The notes beneath the pieces were generated by a model. That model ran no database searches. It had not been told where the DNA came from and saw nothing but the letters and a program-made list of their open reading frames with translations. From JABDMH01 sp965223215 (GTDB lineage: Bacteria > Bacteroidota > Bacteroidia > Chitinophagales > Saprospiraceae), in NCBI GenBank assembly GCA_965223215.1, contig CBDCVZ010000010.1, positions 7,440,001-7,504,000 of the forward strand: a stretch of DNA of 64,000 nt, written 5' to 3'. Both the position numbers and the translations under genes were made by a program. Positions 9,788 to 19,118 of the stretch are shown here, piece by piece (the stretch's first letter is position 1; each line of letters begins with the position of its first letter).

Positions 9788-10270
9788 TGCAGACAAATAC
9801 AAAGATAATATTGGGATGTGTACAGCCCCAGTTCTGTCCCAAAACAGCCAAAAGCATCTGGATACAGACAAATGACAGCTGTCTCCCTATCGATATCTAT
9901 ACCATCTGTTCATCCAATGTAATCTACTCTAACATACACTTCCCAAAAGCGCCCAAATTCGTATCTTACCCATTAGAAGGGGTTAACGAGTTTCCCTAAA
10001 GACGGGTTCGTTCAACTGAAATGTCTGCGTCCATCTCATAATCTCTCAGATGGACCAGCACCTCCGGACTTTTCGAAGATAGACGCAGACATTCCTTTGA
10101 GTTATGCATCAGCAGAAATACGATACCTTAATTTAATTGACGGACTTTATAGCCTAAAATACCTTTTTTTAAAGATATCTTTTTCATATTTTGCAATAAG
10201 ACAGCACTGATTTCAATTTGGGGATCAAAGAAGTGTAAAGAATTAACCTATTATCATACAGAAAAATGTC
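9788..10270. other. Intergenic; holds a dispersed repeat (about 9950-10120)
   Basis: No convincing gene. Bases 9977-10010 (AAGGGGTTAACGAGTTTCCC onward) and the following GTCTGCGTCCAT...ATTCCTTTGAGTTA...GCAGAAAT blocks recur at about 45784-45970. The end of the stretch (10130-10270) is AT-rich and probably holds the promoter of the hydrolase gene. Confidence 0.6.
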
Positions 10271-11059
10271 GTGCAAAATAAAAGTAACTTTAGATCAGAA
10301 TATGCCACAATAGTTTTAGTTCATGGAAATTCCTCTTCTTGGAAGATCTTTAAGGATTATTTTGAGCGTGTGTCTGACTATAGCAAGGTAGCAATTAGCC
10401 TGCCAGGACACGACAATTTCGCAGAAGAAGAATTAAAGGGAGAAACATCTTTGTTTCAATTTTATTCAAAGAAATTAATTCAGTTCATAAACTCAATCGG
10501 AACTGATATTCTTCTAGTTGGACACTCTCTAGGTGGTCATTTAGCGATGGAAATCGCAAATGAGGTGCGCAACTTAAAGGGGTTAGTAGTTGCTGGGGCT
10601 CCTCCATTGGAGAAGCCTCTTAACATCGAAGAAGCCTTATTCTCTTCAGAAACCTTGGGAGTATTTTTGAAGGAAAGTCCGGGGATACGTGAAATTGAGG
10701 AGATGTCCGAAACTATCGTGCATGATAATATGTATTCATCAACAATACTTTCGGCTTTTAAACAATCAAGTTCTAGAGTTCGTAAATTATTATCTCATGA
10801 CCTAGAAAGTGGAATCTTAAGAAACCAGAGGGAATTATTCGTAAATCTTGATTTACCTAAGTTCATTATTCATGGAATGCAGGATCCTACGGTTAGATTT
10901 GAATACCTATATGATTTATCGACTGATGTTAAAAATAGATTCGAGATTCATAAAATCGATGACTGTGGTCATTATCCTAGTCTTGAGCAGCCGGAGAAAT
11001 TTGCAAATATTATGAACAGAATTGCTGAATCAATTTTCAAGAATGAACCGATATACTGA
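10271..11059 (+). CDS. Alpha/beta hydrolase
   Basis: 262 residues with the alpha/beta hydrolase pattern: oxyanion loop VLVHGNSSSW (about 14-23), nucleophile elbow GHSLGGH (about 84-90), acid in IHGMQDPTVRFEYL and catalytic His in DCGHYPSLEQPEKF near the C-terminus. No signal peptide, so likely cytoplasmic. GTG start; the upstream ATG reads into a stop at once. It overlaps the following LuxR-type gene by 17 bp, so the two form an operon. Substrate unknown. Confidence 0.85.
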   Translation: MQNKSNFRSEYATIVLVHGNSSSWKIFKDYFERVSDYSKVAISLPGHDNFAEEELKGETSLFQFYSKKLIQFINSIGTDILLVGHSLGGHLAMEIANEVRNLKGLVVAGAPPLEKPLNIEEALFSSETLGVFLKESPGIREIEEMSETIVHDNMYSSTILSAFKQSSSRVRKLLSHDLESGILRNQRELFVNLDLPKFIIHGMQDPTVRFEYLYDLSTDVKNRFEIHKIDDCGHYPSLEQPEKFANIMNRIAESIFKNEPIY

Positions 11060-11735
11060 TCAGGAGTTTAAAATCGCAAACCAAATTTTTGCATTTAAAC
11101 TCCGTAAATTATACCGAGATAATTTTGACTTATTTGAGCAACTTCAGGAGTATGTTCCACATCCGATTTACATAAACGAAAGGGATACATTCGACTATAA
11201 TTATTTCAGTAAACAGCTGATTAATAAAGGCAAAGAAATTGAAGACCTTCTTAACCATGGCCGCTCATATCTGCGTAAGATTTCATGTCCCATCTCGCTA
11301 AAAAATGCTGAATTTAAATCTAAATCATTTCATGAGACTAATGATTTTGATGGAGTTTGTTCATATACTCAACAAATACAGTTAAATGGGGAGATGACAT
11401 ATATCTTCACGAACAAACTACTGTTGGATGAAGCAAAAACTATTAGCATATGCTATTTCTTAGAAGATTTAGGCCCAATTGGTAGGATTTTGAGGCAGTT
11501 GGCTCCCAGAGTTTATGCAAGTCAAAGAAATTACCAGTTATTTCAATCACTAACAAAACAGGAAAAAATTGTAATTAAACTTCTTTCTGAGGGTTTGACA
11601 AATAGAGAAATAGGAGAACGCCTTTATATTTCATATCACACTGTGCATGCTCATAGAAAGAACATATACCATAAACTGGGCATAAAAAGCATAAGTCAGC
11701 TTATACGATTTTCCTTGGTCCTTGATATGTTTTGA
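11043..11735 (+). CDS. LuxR-type transcriptional regulator
   Basis: About 230 residues. The C-terminal helix-turn-helix is clear: LTKQEKIVIKLLSEGLTNRE followed by IGERLYISYHTVHAHRKNIY and HKLGIKS. The N-terminal 165 residues have no phosphoacceptor pattern and no domain I recognise. ATG 11043 is preferred to TTG 11022. It is coupled to the hydrolase gene, so it may sense that enzyme's substrate or product (inference). Confidence 0.8.
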   Translation: MNRYTDQEFKIANQIFAFKLRKLYRDNFDLFEQLQEYVPHPIYINERDTFDYNYFSKQLINKGKEIEDLLNHGRSYLRKISCPISLKNAEFKSKSFHETNDFDGVCSYTQQIQLNGEMTYIFTNKLLLDEAKTISICYFLEDLGPIGRILRQLAPRVYASQRNYQLFQSLTKQEKIVIKLLSEGLTNREIGERLYISYHTVHAHRKNIYHKLGIKSISQLIRFSLVLDMF

Positions 11736-12108
11736 GCAGATTGGGAGTGAAGTGTCAACACTAAGTGGGACCATTTCTCGGGCACTGTGTAGTTCCTTCA
11801 AGGCCGCCAAGTACTACTTTAGTCTTAAATTTTGGTGGAAATTTCTGTTTGTTCAAGTTCCCAAAATTGGTTAGTGACAAATTTTCTGAATTCGTAGTCC
11901 TAAATCTTGGGGACACATCAGAGAGCCGAAATACCACGTTCGTGGGATTGCCTCATTAAAATCTTATCTCCATATTTCTTAATAAATATCATTTACTACT
12001 AATTGGGGTTGACCAATTGCTGGCTAAAAGTAATAGACTTCGTGGGCTATTGTATTGAACCCATGATTTTATCAAAGTATTCATTAACTGGATCACAAAA
12101 ATTTAAAG
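11736..12108. other. Intergenic, nothing recognised
   Basis: AT-rich stretch with a 64-codon chance frame (11765-11959) lacking family features. Probably contains the promoter of the FG-GAP gene. Confidence 0.5.
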
Positions 12109-14631
12109 ATGAATTATAACAGAACAATCTTGACCTTCATTTTGTCATTGACCTGGGTGTTAAGTCAATGTCAAATCTCGGAGTTTAAGTACTCCAAAAT
12201 TACTCCTCATTACATTGGTGCAGGTGAACTTTCTTCATCTGAAATTGACATTAATGCAAACGTAGTGGCTATTTCTATGCCTTTTAAACAAAACGCAAAG
12301 GGAGGCCAAGGCCTAGTTAAATTATTTCGAAAGAATACTTTGACATTTGATGAGTCATATACAATTTGTGAGGATTCAACAGGGAGATTTGGTAATTCGA
12401 TTGGTCTCAGTCAGTTCTATTTATTTGTAGGAGATTGGTTCGATAACGAGTTGATTGAAGCAAGTGGGGCTGTTTATGTCTATAAGAAGGATGGACTAAA
12501 TAATTGGTGTTTCTTCCAGAAATTGAAACCCAATAATCCTTCCGAAGTAAGGTATTTTGGTTACGATTTGGATGTGGATCATAATAATAATCTTATAGTG
12601 GGTGCAATAGAAAGCAGTTCTTTCAGTACTCCAGGGGCTATTTATTTTTTCACACTGGAGAATGGCAAATTCGTACAAAAGTCAAAATTCCTAAGTCCAT
12701 CACCAGGTATTGGTTTCGGAGAAAGTGTAGCTATTTTTGGAAATGTTGCAGCAGCAGGAGCACCTTATGACGATCAAAAAGCTCTCGATGCAGGTGCTGT
12801 TTACTTCTATTGGAAAAATGAAAATTCCACATTTTGGAATTCAGGAATTAAAAGGATCCCATTTAATGGTGAGATAAATGACTATTATGGATCTGCAATT
12901 GATTTAGGCGTGTTTACAGGAAATGCATGGAGTACAACTGTTGTGATTGGAGCACCGGGTAAGGATCAAATTAATGCACCAAATTGTGGTGCAGTCTACT
13001 TTATAGGTACAGATGGGTTTCAAACGGGACTATTGCAATATAGACAACCTGCCGTACCATCAATTGATGATAATTACTTTTTAGGCTCATCTGTTTCCAT
13101 TGGACTGGGTTGTGCAAGTGCTGATGCACCCGGAGCAAGATTTACTGGTCCTGATGATGGAAAGATTTTCATCTTTGGTGATGGGAATTACTCATTGATT
13201 GATGAAATTCAGGAACTTGAAGGAGAAGTCGGCCCTTCTAAATTTAGCCCAGGAGGTGACGAGTTGGTATCAACAGCTTCTACAGATTTTACTTCTGTTG
13301 CCGACCGAGGATTTTATTATCGAAAAGTAAATAATATCATGATAAAGGGAGATGAGTTTGAAATAAATGATTTGAATGAACAGGATCTCTTTGGATATTC
13401 AATTTCTGCTTCTGGCAATTTTCTAGCCATTGGAAGCTTTGGTGGTCTGTCATATACCAGCTCGTCATCTGATCCTTCTGATGGATCAGCATTTGTGTTC
13501 ACTAGAATTCTCGATACTATTACTAAGCAGTCTTGGAGATTCTTTTCGCCAAATACACCAGATATTTTTGGCCGTGCTGTTGATATTTATTACAATGAAG
13601 TAATTGTTGGAGATGTAGGTGAAGCATATATTTATGAGACTGATGGAAAAGGATGGAGATATCCAGTTTGGTTGCATGATTTGAACGGTGTTAATCCTGG
13701 CCTGGGGTTTGGAACTTCGGTAGCAATAACCGAAAATATTGCAGTGGTGGGTAGCCCTAACGATAATTCAAATTCAGGAGCAGTATACATATTCGTAAAA
13801 GAAAATAATATTTGGAAATTCGATACCAAGCTCCTCAATGATGATAGTTCTCCTGACTACTTTGGGCAGAGTGTAGACGTGGATTCTTGCTTCGTGATAA
13901 TTGGAGCACCTAATGATGACGAAGGAGGTACTGATGCTGGAGCAGTATACATTAGAACCAAATATGACGGAGGATGGTTTTCCGTTACAAAAATTATTCC
14001 TAAGAATGCAGCTGCAAATGGAAACTTTGGCAGAAGCGTTGAGCTATCTATTCCAAAAGCAATAATTGGAAGTCCTACAAATCAAACTATGGGAAATGGG
14101 AGTGCATATGTATATGAACACGTTGAAAATACGATGAATGACTGGGTTGAAGATATCAAATTTAATTCTCCACAGAACGCGATTAATTTTGGATGGTCGG
14201 TCAGTATTGATAATGATATTGCTGCTATAGGTGCACCCGGAAGTTATAATGACATTGGACATACTATTGTATATCAAGAAGTGGCTGGGAACTGGCAAAT
14301 GATTTTAGATAGATCAAAAATTGGACAATATGGTTACAGTGTTGAATGTGATGCGGGAGTCGTCTATACATCTGATATTTATGACAGTACATATGTAAAT
14401 GCTGGTGGATGTGTAGAACAAATTGTTTTGGGAGGGTATTGCCCTGAAACACTATATGTTCAAGGGGTAATTGACAACACCAAAAGCTATAATGCAAACA
14501 ACATTATATCAAATGCAATAGTGACAAAGAGAGGAAATGTAATTTTTAATGCAAATAATGTACTACTGGACATTAATATGTTGACAGAGGAGATGGGCTG
14601 CCTTGAGGTAAATAATACTGGGTGTAATTGA
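12109..14631 (+). CDS. Secreted FG-GAP beta-propeller protein
   Basis: 840 residues with an N-terminal signal peptide (hydrophobic TILTFILSLTWVLSQ). The body is built of repeated FG-GAP/integrin-alpha-like blades, seen as recurring FGESVAI, VIIGAPNDD, AGAVY and similar units roughly every 55-65 residues. Several blades carry D-rich loops suited to calcium. The tail (CPETLYVQGVI onward to a final C) resembles the short coathanger-like ends of Bacteroidota secreted proteins, so type IX export is possible. Likely an extracellular or surface adhesion protein. Ligand unknown. Confidence 0.8.
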   Translation: MNYNRTILTFILSLTWVLSQCQISEFKYSKITPHYIGAGELSSSEIDINANVVAISMPFKQNAKGGQGLVKLFRKNTLTFDESYTICEDSTGRFGNSIGLSQFYLFVGDWFDNELIEASGAVYVYKKDGLNNWCFFQKLKPNNPSEVRYFGYDLDVDHNNNLIVGAIESSSFSTPGAIYFFTLENGKFVQKSKFLSPSPGIGFGESVAIFGNVAAAGAPYDDQKALDAGAVYFYWKNENSTFWNSGIKRIPFNGEINDYYGSAIDLGVFTGNAWSTTVVIGAPGKDQINAPNCGAVYFIGTDGFQTGLLQYRQPAVPSIDDNYFLGSSVSIGLGCASADAPGARFTGPDDGKIFIFGDGNYSLIDEIQELEGEVGPSKFSPGGDELVSTASTDFTSVADRGFYYRKVNNIMIKGDEFEINDLNEQDLFGYSISASGNFLAIGSFGGLSYTSSSSDPSDGSAFVFTRILDTITKQSWRFFSPNTPDIFGRAVDIYYNEVIVGDVGEAYIYETDGKGWRYPVWLHDLNGVNPGLGFGTSVAITENIAVVGSPNDNSNSGAVYIFVKENNIWKFDTKLLNDDSSPDYFGQSVDVDSCFVIIGAPNDDEGGTDAGAVYIRTKYDGGWFSVTKIIPKNAAANGNFGRSVELSIPKAIIGSPTNQTMGNGSAYVYEHVENTMNDWVEDIKFNSPQNAINFGWSVSIDNDIAAIGAPGSYNDIGHTIVYQEVAGNWQMILDRSKIGQYGYSVECDAGVVYTSDIYDSTYVNAGGCVEQIVLGGYCPETLYVQGVIDNTKSYNANNIISNAIVTKRGNVIFNANNVLLDINMLTEEMGCLEVNNTGCN

Positions 14632-14698
14632 TTGTCTTCAATTAACGTCTCTTTAATATCTCTTGCTGAGCCGAAAAGAAGCAGAATATTTGAAAGAA

Positions 14699-14745
14699 TG
14701 CATATTCCGCTGATACTGACCCACCATTCCGGCCATGCTGACCCA
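14699..14745. repeat. IS21 left end, two transposase-binding repeats
   Basis: Two GACCCACC units separated by ATTCCGGCCATGCT, complementary to the units of the right end. The terminal TGCATATTCCGC recurs as the outer end of the degraded copy at 47981. Confidence 0.75.
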
Positions 14746-15006
14746 CCTCCACATGGGTTAGGAGAATGACTGAGACAGAGGTTAATAATTCATGGTTTAA
14801 AGGTCGAAAAAAATTGTTGCATTAGGCATTGTATTTTGATTTAACAAGGAATTGATTTGACGAATGGATACGCAGCAAGTCAGTTGGTTTTTGTAAATCT
14901 GTCAAGGGCAAATGCAAGGAGGCCATAGGCCGACTGAATTTGTTTATGGACCCTTTACTGATTTTCAAAACTGGCTTACTTTTGATATCCATTGGTTAAA
15001 TCGGAG

Positions 15007-15732
15007 TTAGCTATTTTTCCGCAGTGATTCGCCTTTTAGTTCTATTCGATGAAACTTCGAGGTCAGCCGATCAAGAATAGCATCTGCTAAAGTACCATCG
15101 GCAATATACTCATGCCATTTGTTAATCGGCAGTTGGCTGGCTATAATGGTTGACCTTTTACCATATCGGTCCTCTAAAATTTGGAGCAGTGACAATCTGA
15201 TCGCTGGATCCAGTGGTTGGAGTCCAAAGTCATCCAGGATGAGCAAAGGAATTTTCTCGAGCTGGTTGTACAGTTTGATGACCGATCCTTCGACTCTGGC
15301 TAGGGTGAGCTTTTCTACAAAGCGTGTCATATTTAAGTAAAGTGCTTTGTGGCCTTGTAAGCACGCTTGATGCCCTAAAGCACAGGCCAAGTATGATTTA
15401 CCGCAGCCGGTTGCACCGGTGATGAGAATATTCTCTGAACGATTGATGAAAGAACAATCCGCAAAAAGTGCAAGTTGCTCTTTGGTAAGATTCCGCTTCT
15501 TCGAACATTTGATTTCCTCCAGACTTGCAGCATACCTGAGCTTACTAATGCGCAGATACATACGAGTACGCTTAATGATTTTCCATTCTTTCTCCTGCTG
15601 GACAAGTTGTGCCAACATCTGATGAGCTTCAGGGTGTTTGTTAGTGGGAAGAGCCAGAATTGCCTCATAACTTTGCGCCATCCCTTGCAATCGTAGCTGC
15701 TGCATTTGTTCTAAAGTTGCTTGTGTATTCAT
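15007..15732 (-). CDS. istB: IS21 helper ATPase IstB
   Basis: 241 residues, an AAA+ ATPase of the DnaC/IstB type: Walker A ITGATGCGKSYLA, Walker B LLILDDFG, arginine-rich C-terminus. It activates IstA and selects target DNA. It follows istA after 34 bp on the same strand. Full length for the family. Confidence 0.95.
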   Translation of the reverse strand: MNTQATLEQMQQLRLQGMAQSYEAILALPTNKHPEAHQMLAQLVQQEKEWKIIKRTRMYLRISKLRYAASLEEIKCSKKRNLTKEQLALFADCSFINRSENILITGATGCGKSYLACALGHQACLQGHKALYLNMTRFVEKLTLARVEGSVIKLYNQLEKIPLLILDDFGLQPLDPAIRLSLLQILEDRYGKRSTIIASQLPINKWHEYIADGTLADAILDRLTSKFHRIELKGESLRKNS

Positions 15733-15766
15733 TGTTGTTCAATTATGTTTTGGTTAAATTATTATG

Positions 15767-17323
15767 TCATTGATAGATTTGAGATCCCCGAATATTATCA
15801 TGGTCAGGTGTCTTGAAATTTATTTTATTTTGGATTTCGGCTTGGTCAAGACCTAGATTGAGAATATTTTTAATCATCTTATAAGTAGGCGTTGTACCAT
15901 GGCATAATGCTCTCTTACAAGCTAGCTCCAGACGGTCGTTGCCATACTTCTTACCAAGGCTTTGTAGACCCAGACAGGAGTTAAATGTTTGTTGAACAAA
16001 TATTTTTCGCTGGAGTATACGCTGTGTTACTTGTAAAGTGTAGGCACCAATTTTGCTGGCTTTTGCTTCAACATCTTGAGCTGTCCACCCTCGTTGGTCC
16101 TTAATGTGCTGGTGGTTTGCTGGCATATGTTCCTTGATGGTAGTCCACTCGTATTTGGTATGAACCCGTTCATGAGCGGCCACACGTAAATGTTGGTGAT
16201 AAATCTCCACCAGTTTAAAGCAGTAACGCACCCTAACCTTTTGGCCTACCAATCTATAAGGTACACTGTAGAAATGCCGATCTTCACCAAGCATAATGTG
16301 GTAATTTTTTTGAACCTTATATTCAGCCGTCTTACGTACGATAAAGCGCGACGATGGTAGGGTCTTCAGAGTTGCTTTCTCATGGGCTTCGAAAATGCCT
16401 TTTCGACTATACTCTTTACCATCCATTTGCTTTTCATTGAGTTTGTCAAGCAAGGGCCGGACTGCTTCATTAATTTCACTGATGCTGAAGAAAATTCGGT
16501 CACGCAATTTGGCATAGATCGCTTGGTAAACTATCCGCACACTATTTTCCACATTTGACTTGTCTCTGGGTTTACCAACTCGCGCTGTGATAGCTGTGGT
16601 TTGATGGTGCTGGGCAAACTCATCCATTACTTGAGTGAACGTAGGCTCATATCGATCCGATTTAGTCACTGCACTACGCATATTGTCAACCTTAATCGCT
16701 TGTGGAACACCTTCATAGTATTCCAGAGCGTGACCCAGGGCTGTGACCAAGTGCCCTTGCTGCTGATTTGCTACTACTTCTAAAAAAATCATATTGCTAT
16801 ATGGCAATACAGTAATTAAGGAATCACAGTCAATTACTTCTCCAGTTTCCTGATCCACATAATTTAGTTTCTTACCTGTATAATCTACCTCCAGGATTTC
16901 ACCTGGCTCATGAACCATATGCATCACGACTTGTTGCGCTCTGCGCCATCTTTGCAAATGGTCGCAAAACTGGGAGTACCCATACCCATCAGGATTCTTG
17001 TCTCGATATTCTTCCCATAAAACTTTTCTCGTAACACCCACCCTGCTCAGTTCCTTCTCTATAGAAGGGAGCTCATCCCATAACTCTTTAATTCGTTGAT
17101 CTTCTTCGGATTTTTCTCTGCTAGCAAGCACACTCAATTGGGCATCACTAAGCTCAAGTACCTGATCGATATCCTTTCCTCGCTCCCTTATCCGCCTTAA
17201 ATAGGTTCTGATTGTATTTCTAGAAATGCCAGTCCGCTTAGATATCTTTCGGATTGACCATCCGTTCTTTCGGCACTGAAATATCTTCCTGATCTGAGTC
17301 ATTGTCTTTGTTTTTCCTGCCAT
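15767..17323 (-). CDS. istA: IS21 transposase IstA
   Basis: 518 residues. N-terminal helix-turn-helix (SIRKISKRTGISRNTIRTYL), then a DDE integrase core: EVDYTGKKLNYVD (first Asp), AIKVDNMRSAV (second Asp), KSNVENSVRIVYQAIY (Glu). The C-terminal beta-barrel holds the GLQSLGKKYG segment. It catalyses strand transfer with IstB. Starts inside the right end repeats region and appears intact. Confidence 0.95.
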   Translation of the reverse strand: MAGKTKTMTQIRKIFQCRKNGWSIRKISKRTGISRNTIRTYLRRIRERGKDIDQVLELSDAQLSVLASREKSEEDQRIKELWDELPSIEKELSRVGVTRKVLWEEYRDKNPDGYGYSQFCDHLQRWRRAQQVVMHMVHEPGEILEVDYTGKKLNYVDQETGEVIDCDSLITVLPYSNMIFLEVVANQQQGHLVTALGHALEYYEGVPQAIKVDNMRSAVTKSDRYEPTFTQVMDEFAQHHQTTAITARVGKPRDKSNVENSVRIVYQAIYAKLRDRIFFSISEINEAVRPLLDKLNEKQMDGKEYSRKGIFEAHEKATLKTLPSSRFIVRKTAEYKVQKNYHIMLGEDRHFYSVPYRLVGQKVRVRYCFKLVEIYHQHLRVAAHERVHTKYEWTTIKEHMPANHQHIKDQRGWTAQDVEAKASKIGAYTLQVTQRILQRKIFVQQTFNSCLGLQSLGKKYGNDRLELACKRALCHGTTPTYKMIKNILNLGLDQAEIQNKINFKTPDHDNIRGSQIYQ

Positions 17324-17387
17324 GACTAAGCTGCTTTTTTAAGCAACTTATATCATCGCTTTCTCTCTCAGATCTCCCTTTCCATAT

Positions 17388-17483
17388 GGGTGGGTCAATA
17401 TCACCGGAATGGTGGGTCAGCTTGACCGGAATCGGTGGGTCAACATCAATGGAATGGGTGGGTCAATATCGCCGGATTATCCA
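17388..17483. repeat. IS21 right end, four transposase-binding repeats
   Basis: Four direct units of the form GGTGGGTCA(A/G)...CCGGA(AT), ending in CGCCGGATTATCCA. The last 18 bases, ATATCGCCGGATTATCCA, also occur at about 25694-25711. Confidence 0.75.
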
Positions 17484-17678
17484 CTTGAGCATTTCATATG
17501 GTCAATCAACTATCGTAGCACTCGATCTCACATAAATACCAATATCCATCTGTTAACGATAAATTAAATTAGCCGCCTGGCAAGAAAACGGAGAAGGTGT
17601 GATGTTAGGTGGTGGCAGATATTAAATAGTTGGTGCGCATTAATAATAACGGGGACCTAACTAACCACTTGACTTATA

Positions 17679-17699
17679 GTAACGTATTAGTTACCTTTG
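17679..17699 (+). promoter_or_regulatory. Putative hicAB operator and promoter
   Basis: Inverted repeat GTAAC-GTATTA-GTTAC (17679-17694) overlaps a Bacteroidota-type -7 box TACCTTTG (17692-17699) just before the hicA ATG (17705). This would give a near-leaderless transcript that HicB could repress by binding the palindrome. Confidence 0.45.
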
Positions 17700-17704
17700 T
17701 GCAA

Positions 17705-17890
17705 ATGAAATGTGATGCACTCCTGAAGCTACTCAAGAAGAACAAGTGGTATGAAGTGAGGCAGAAAGGAAGTCACAAAATACTTCGAAATGATGAGAAG
17801 CAGGATACAATCGTATTACCTTATCACCGTGGAAAAGAAGTCCCCAAAGGTATAGCTAACAAAATTCTAAAACAAGCCGGATTGAAATGA
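17705..17890 (+). CDS. hicA: HicA toxin (mRNA interferase)
   Basis: 61 residues, the usual HicA size, starting MKCDALLKLLKK. The dsRBD-like fold is recognisable with the conserved QKGSHKIL containing the catalytic His, and the C-terminal PKGIANKILKQAGL helix. It degrades mRNA when freed of HicB. A longer frame begins at 17630, but ATG 17705 fits family length. The stop overlaps the hicB ATG (ATGA, 17887-17890). Confidence 0.9.
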   Translation: MKCDALLKLLKKNKWYEVRQKGSHKILRNDEKQDTIVLPYHRGKEVPKGIANKILKQAGLK

Positions 17891-18282
17891 GTCGAATAAC
17901 TTTAATCATAGAAGAGAACAAGGATGGGTTTTGGGCCCAGATACAAGAATACGAAGGTGTGTTCACACATGGCGAGAACTTGGAACAGTTGAAATTGAAC
18001 GCAATCGAGGCGTTGGAACTGTATTTTGAGGATTCTGAGAATGCGAAACCGAGCTCGTTCAAATTCGAATTCGTATATGATATTAGGGAGTTTTTCGAAG
18101 TTAATGATTATATCAACATTTCTAAACTAGCTGAGCGGAGCGGCATTAATGCTAGCTTGTTGAGACAATACGCACGAGGAATAAAGTATCCTGGAGAAAA
18201 ACAGATTGCCAGAATTCAAGCCACAATTAGAGAAATAGGACAAGAATTAATTAAATCTACATTAGTGAGTACCGTGAACTAA
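17887..18282 (+). CDS. hicB: HicB antitoxin
   Basis: 131 residues. N-terminal partial RNase H-like fold (IIEENKDGFWAQIQEYEGVF, TLEN-like region EQLKLNAIEALELY), and a C-terminal helix-turn-helix (NISKLAERSGINASLLRQYA) for operator binding. Neutralises HicA and represses the operon. The pair sits directly before an attC-like site, as toxin-antitoxin cassettes often do in integrons. Confidence 0.9.
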   Translation: MSRITLIIEENKDGFWAQIQEYEGVFTHGENLEQLKLNAIEALELYFEDSENAKPSSFKFEFVYDIREFFEVNDYINISKLAERSGINASLLRQYARGIKYPGEKQIARIQATIREIGQELIKSTLVSTVN

Positions 18283-18302
18283 ACATAGGAGGAGAGGAAA
18301 AA

Positions 18303-18458
18303 CGCGCATCAACATGGGCTGATGACGGCCTGCTGGCATAAGCGGTTTGTTTACTTGAGTAAATGTGTGAGAAATGTTAAATTGCAGCTAGTGACATTGT
18401 GAGAGTGCTATCAAATCCACTTGCCAGCACGGCCTCATAGCCCAGAAACGTTATCTGT
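18303..18458 (+). other. attC-like recombination site 1
   Basis: AAC (18311-18313) then GGGCTGATGACGGCCTGCTG on the left can pair with GCCAGCACGGCCTCATAGCC before GTTATCT (18450-18456) on the right, with extrahelical bases. The central part is non-paired and includes GTTTGTTTACTTG. This is the layout of an integron attC site (R''-L''...L'-R'). Confidence 0.6.
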
Positions 18459-18483
18459 AACAAAAAAAAAGTAATTTAGTATT

Positions 18484-18864
18484 GTGAAAATGAGAGAATT
18501 TGCAAGAAATGGAGTACTCTATCTAATCAATGTTATTCTATTTGTATTGATTTATATTGCTAAACCTCCTGGCATGACATGGTTGATTGGCTTATTAATA
18601 CTGATGCTTTTATTGTCTTTTGCCAAAAGTAATAGAAGACGTGGTAAACGAAACGTATGGCATATAGTTAGATTGGAAATTATTAATTGGAATTCATTGA
18701 TAATGCTAATTGTTTTTTTACCAAATTTGGTTTTGTATTGGGCTGAATACCTTATTATTGGAAAAGTATACTTGATTGTTTTCTGCCTGATTCAAATTGC
18801 ATCAGTCAAGGTTGCCATAAAGAGGGATCAGGAACGAGATGTTCAACTGGAAGCACACAATTAG
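18484..18864 (+). CDS. Small membrane protein, function unknown
   Basis: 126 residues (GTG start; ATG at 18490 is also possible). Four hydrophobic segments: VLYLINVILFVLIYIA, WLIGLLILMLLLSF, SLIMLIVFLPNLVLY and VYLIVFCLIQIA, with a basic cluster (KSNRRRGKRN) between the second and third. No family recognised. Lies between two attC-like sites, so it is probably the gene of a mobile cassette. Confidence 0.7.
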   Translation: MKMREFARNGVLYLINVILFVLIYIAKPPGMTWLIGLLILMLLLSFAKSNRRRGKRNVWHIVRLEIINWNSLIMLIVFLPNLVLYWAEYLIIGKVYLIVFCLIQIASVKVAIKRDQERDVQLEAHN

Positions 18865-18943
18865 CTAGTACTCGGACCTTATTTAAAATCTAAACTCTGC
18901 AGTTAGAAGTGGCAAATTTGAAACCCCAAAGTGTTGATTATTG

Positions 18944-19100
18944 CAGCATGTAACAGGCTACCAAGACGTCATATTGGCTGACGCTGATCGGAACCTGATT
19001 ATTTGTATTAAGTTTGTTACATTGAAATGTGTAAGCAAGAAGTTCATGGGCTGTAGATTACTGGCCAATACGGACGCTTGTAGCCGAAGCGTTAGCAAGA
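18944..19100 (+). other. attC-like recombination site 2
   Basis: AAC (18952-18954) then GGCTACCAAGACGTCATATT can pair with the right arm GGCCAATACGGACGCTTGTA (19062-19081) followed by GCC, before GTTAGCA (19091-19097). Arms are imperfect in the same way as site 1, with the same 4-base asymmetry in spacer length, and the centre includes GTTTGTTAC. Confidence 0.6.
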
Positions 19101-19118
19101 AAAATTAAGAGAAATTAA

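Larger units (their letters stand above)
7440..10010 (+). mobile_element. IS91-like element with accessory tyrosine recombinase
   Basis: Contains a tyrosine recombinase followed by a zinc-finger/HUH Y2 transposase, a pairing common for IS91-type elements of Bacteroidota. The approximate left limit is taken at a 7-bp-stem hairpin (7461-7479, GCCACCC/GGGTGGC). The right limit is taken at the conserved block ending in GTTC (10006-10009), which is also seen at 45814. IS91 elements lack terminal inverted repeats and use GTTC or GAAC-type targets, so the borders are inferred. The transposase is interrupted, so this copy is probably dead. Confidence 0.65.
14699..17483 (-). mobile_element. IS21-family insertion sequence, intact
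   Basis: istA and istB on the minus strand are flanked by related ends. Left end TGCATATTCCGC then TGATACTGACCCACC; right end (complement) TGGATAATCCGGCGATATTG then ACCCACC. The right end holds four direct copies of a 23-bp GGTGGGTCA...CCGGAAT unit (about 17388-17483), the left end two (14699-14745), as is usual for transposase binding sites of IS21 elements. No clear target duplication was found, so ends could be off by a few bases. Confidence 0.85.

Noticed and set aside
11765..11959. 64-codon frame
   Set aside because: No recognisable domain, no good start context; composition looks non-coding.
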